A stretch of 64,000 nt of DNA from Terfezia claveryi (lineage: Eukaryota > Ascomycota > Pezizomycetes > Pezizales > Pezizaceae). The notes under the pieces are model-generated. The model saw only the letters and a list, made by a program, of their open reading frames with translations. It was not told the origin of the DNA and searched no databases. The stretch spans positions 434,001 to 498,000 of the forward strand of contig WHUX01000018.1 in the NCBI GenBank assembly GCA_015179025.1, read 5' to 3'. Both the position numbers and the translations under genes were made by a program. Positions 62,899 through 64,000 of this stretch are shown piece after piece (position 1 is the first letter of the stretch; each line of letters starts with the position of its first letter).

Positions 62899-63621
62899 CA
62901 TTACAAGCATATCGCCGGGGCCAGGTGGGGTATGCTTGTAACGAATATATTCTTATATTAAGGGAAAATAATTACATATGGAAAGAAGGTAGCGCGGACT
63001 TAAGAAGAGGTACGGAAAAAGACTATGGGTACTAGAAAACATGCGGAATAAGACTATGAGTACTAGATACATAGAAATAATAGGAGAGATCTGGAAGAGG
63101 AGGAGGTTCCGGATGCAGAATGACCCAGGAAATCAGTGATCCTGCGCCGAGCAAGGTGACGCCTGTGTTGAAGTTCCAGAAACTCAATGCGCTTTTCTCA
63201 TGGTGGAGGCATGTTGTAGCTCAGTAATATTGCCTGTAGGTTCAGCTTGAAGTGAGAAGTGGGCTAGGGCTGCACAAGGTGTAGACGGAGGAGGTGTGAT
63301 TCAAACCAGCGTTTGATATGTCGCCATGTGGACTTCAGGTTTAGAGATACACTCGGTGATCTGTAAGTCTTCGCTTGCGTGTGCGACTTGTAATCTACAT
63401 GGAGTTGTGCGTGCTCTGTTGTGCGGGCTTATTTGTTATCGATAAGCATACCTAATTAAGTAACAAGCATACCTAATTGAGTAACGCGCAGCTCTTATTA
63501 CAAGCATATGTATGGTGACTAAGCCAAAAAAATAAGAATATTCTTGTAATGAAAATATGCTTATTTACACTTGAGGTATGCTTGTAACGAATATATGCTT
63601 GTATTAGGTATGCTTGTAATG
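62899..63621. mobile_element. Possible 723-bp element with TACAAGCATA inverted ends
   Basis: CATTACAAGCATA (62899-62911) and its exact complement TATGCTTGTAATG (63609-63621) bound the segment. Further copies of the motif lie inside near 62931, 63508 and 63572, in both orientations. There is no transposase and no clear target duplication, so a nested or decayed MITE cluster is likely. Confidence 0.5.
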
Positions 63622-64000
63622 AGGTTCCGCCGGGCCTGGCAGGTTAACTTGCCTTGTCCTGAATCCACGCGGGTTCCCGGGTGGCTCATCATGGTCTTCT
63701 TACTGGAATCGCATATGAGTGCTGAGCATGTCCCTTTTTGTAAAAAAAAAAAAAAGAACAACGACTAGCAGATGTGAATAGAGCGCGTCTGGTTCTAAGT
63801 AAAATACGATGGAAAAGACGGCGCAGGCATCTGAACCACCACACCATACGAAACCAGCCCCGTTCCAGCGTACAGATTTTCTATTCCTGTATCCCTCACC
63901 CCAAACATCATCCGCCACGAGAATTGTCTGCACAATTCATGGGCTTATACTGGGATTCAGTCGTACCCATCATGCTTTAAAGTTACGGTTACTGGGTCCG

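Larger units (their letters stand above)
61688..64000. other. No confident gene; tandem and inverted repeats
   Basis: Apart from the orphan promoter-like segment near 62195 and the repeats listed separately, no coding region is recognised to the end of the window. Confidence 0.45.

Overview
The window looks like a gene-poor, repeat-rich piece of a filamentous ascomycete nuclear genome. Short GT-AG introns (72, 72, 121 and 382 nt), pyrimidine-rich leaders, a PF08550-type regulator, a TPR-CHAT protein, and Copia, LINE and MITE remnants all fit. The low gene density suggests a Pezizomycetes-like (truffle or cup-fungus) genome, but nothing seen here proves that.

Layout: 1-7350 holds no gene I can defend. 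A pyrimidine-rich leader (7355-8649) precedes a two-exon PF08550 (DUF1752) protein on + (8650-10727). A TA-flanked MITE lies at 11348-11597. A large two-exon TPR-CHAT protein is on + (15894-20858), with about 21 in-register 135-bp repeats and an intact His/Cys dyad. RNA 3'-terminal phosphate cyclase is on - (22430-24365). A decayed second TPR-CHAT copy is on - (about 25290-26960), followed by a decayed LINE RNase H end (about 29200-29700).

At 30693-31556 lies the most interesting gene: a secreted acidic protein with four C-x3-G-x-P-C octapeptides, the same spacing as ascomycete alpha-type mating pheromones. A Copia retrotransposon starts 46 nt after its stop codon. That element is scrambled: it has a 5' LTR, a half-tRNA-type primer site, gag, protease and integrase, then inverted fragments of its own protease and RNase H, and no RT or 3' LTR. 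Next comes a 272-bp second copy of the pheromone-like gene's 3' end, which finishes exactly at the insertion site and looks like the unoccupied target.

From 36.05 to 43.77 kb there is gene-free sequence with long A/T tracts. A three-exon conserved fungal protein with a His/Gln/Pro-rich N-terminus is on - (43766-46587), followed by a microsatellite-rich, probably divergent promoter and a possible first exon on + (48552-48579). From 48.6 to 64 kb I see only inverted repeats, small tandem repeats and one orphan TATA/leader.

Two genes (PF08550 protein and RNA cyclase) each read cleanly only if one extra base is placed in a G/C homopolymer, at three sites in total. With those additions both lengths become divisible by three. 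This points to homopolymer under-calling in the assembly rather than gene death. The genes form no obvious operon or cluster; they appear to be independent transcription units.
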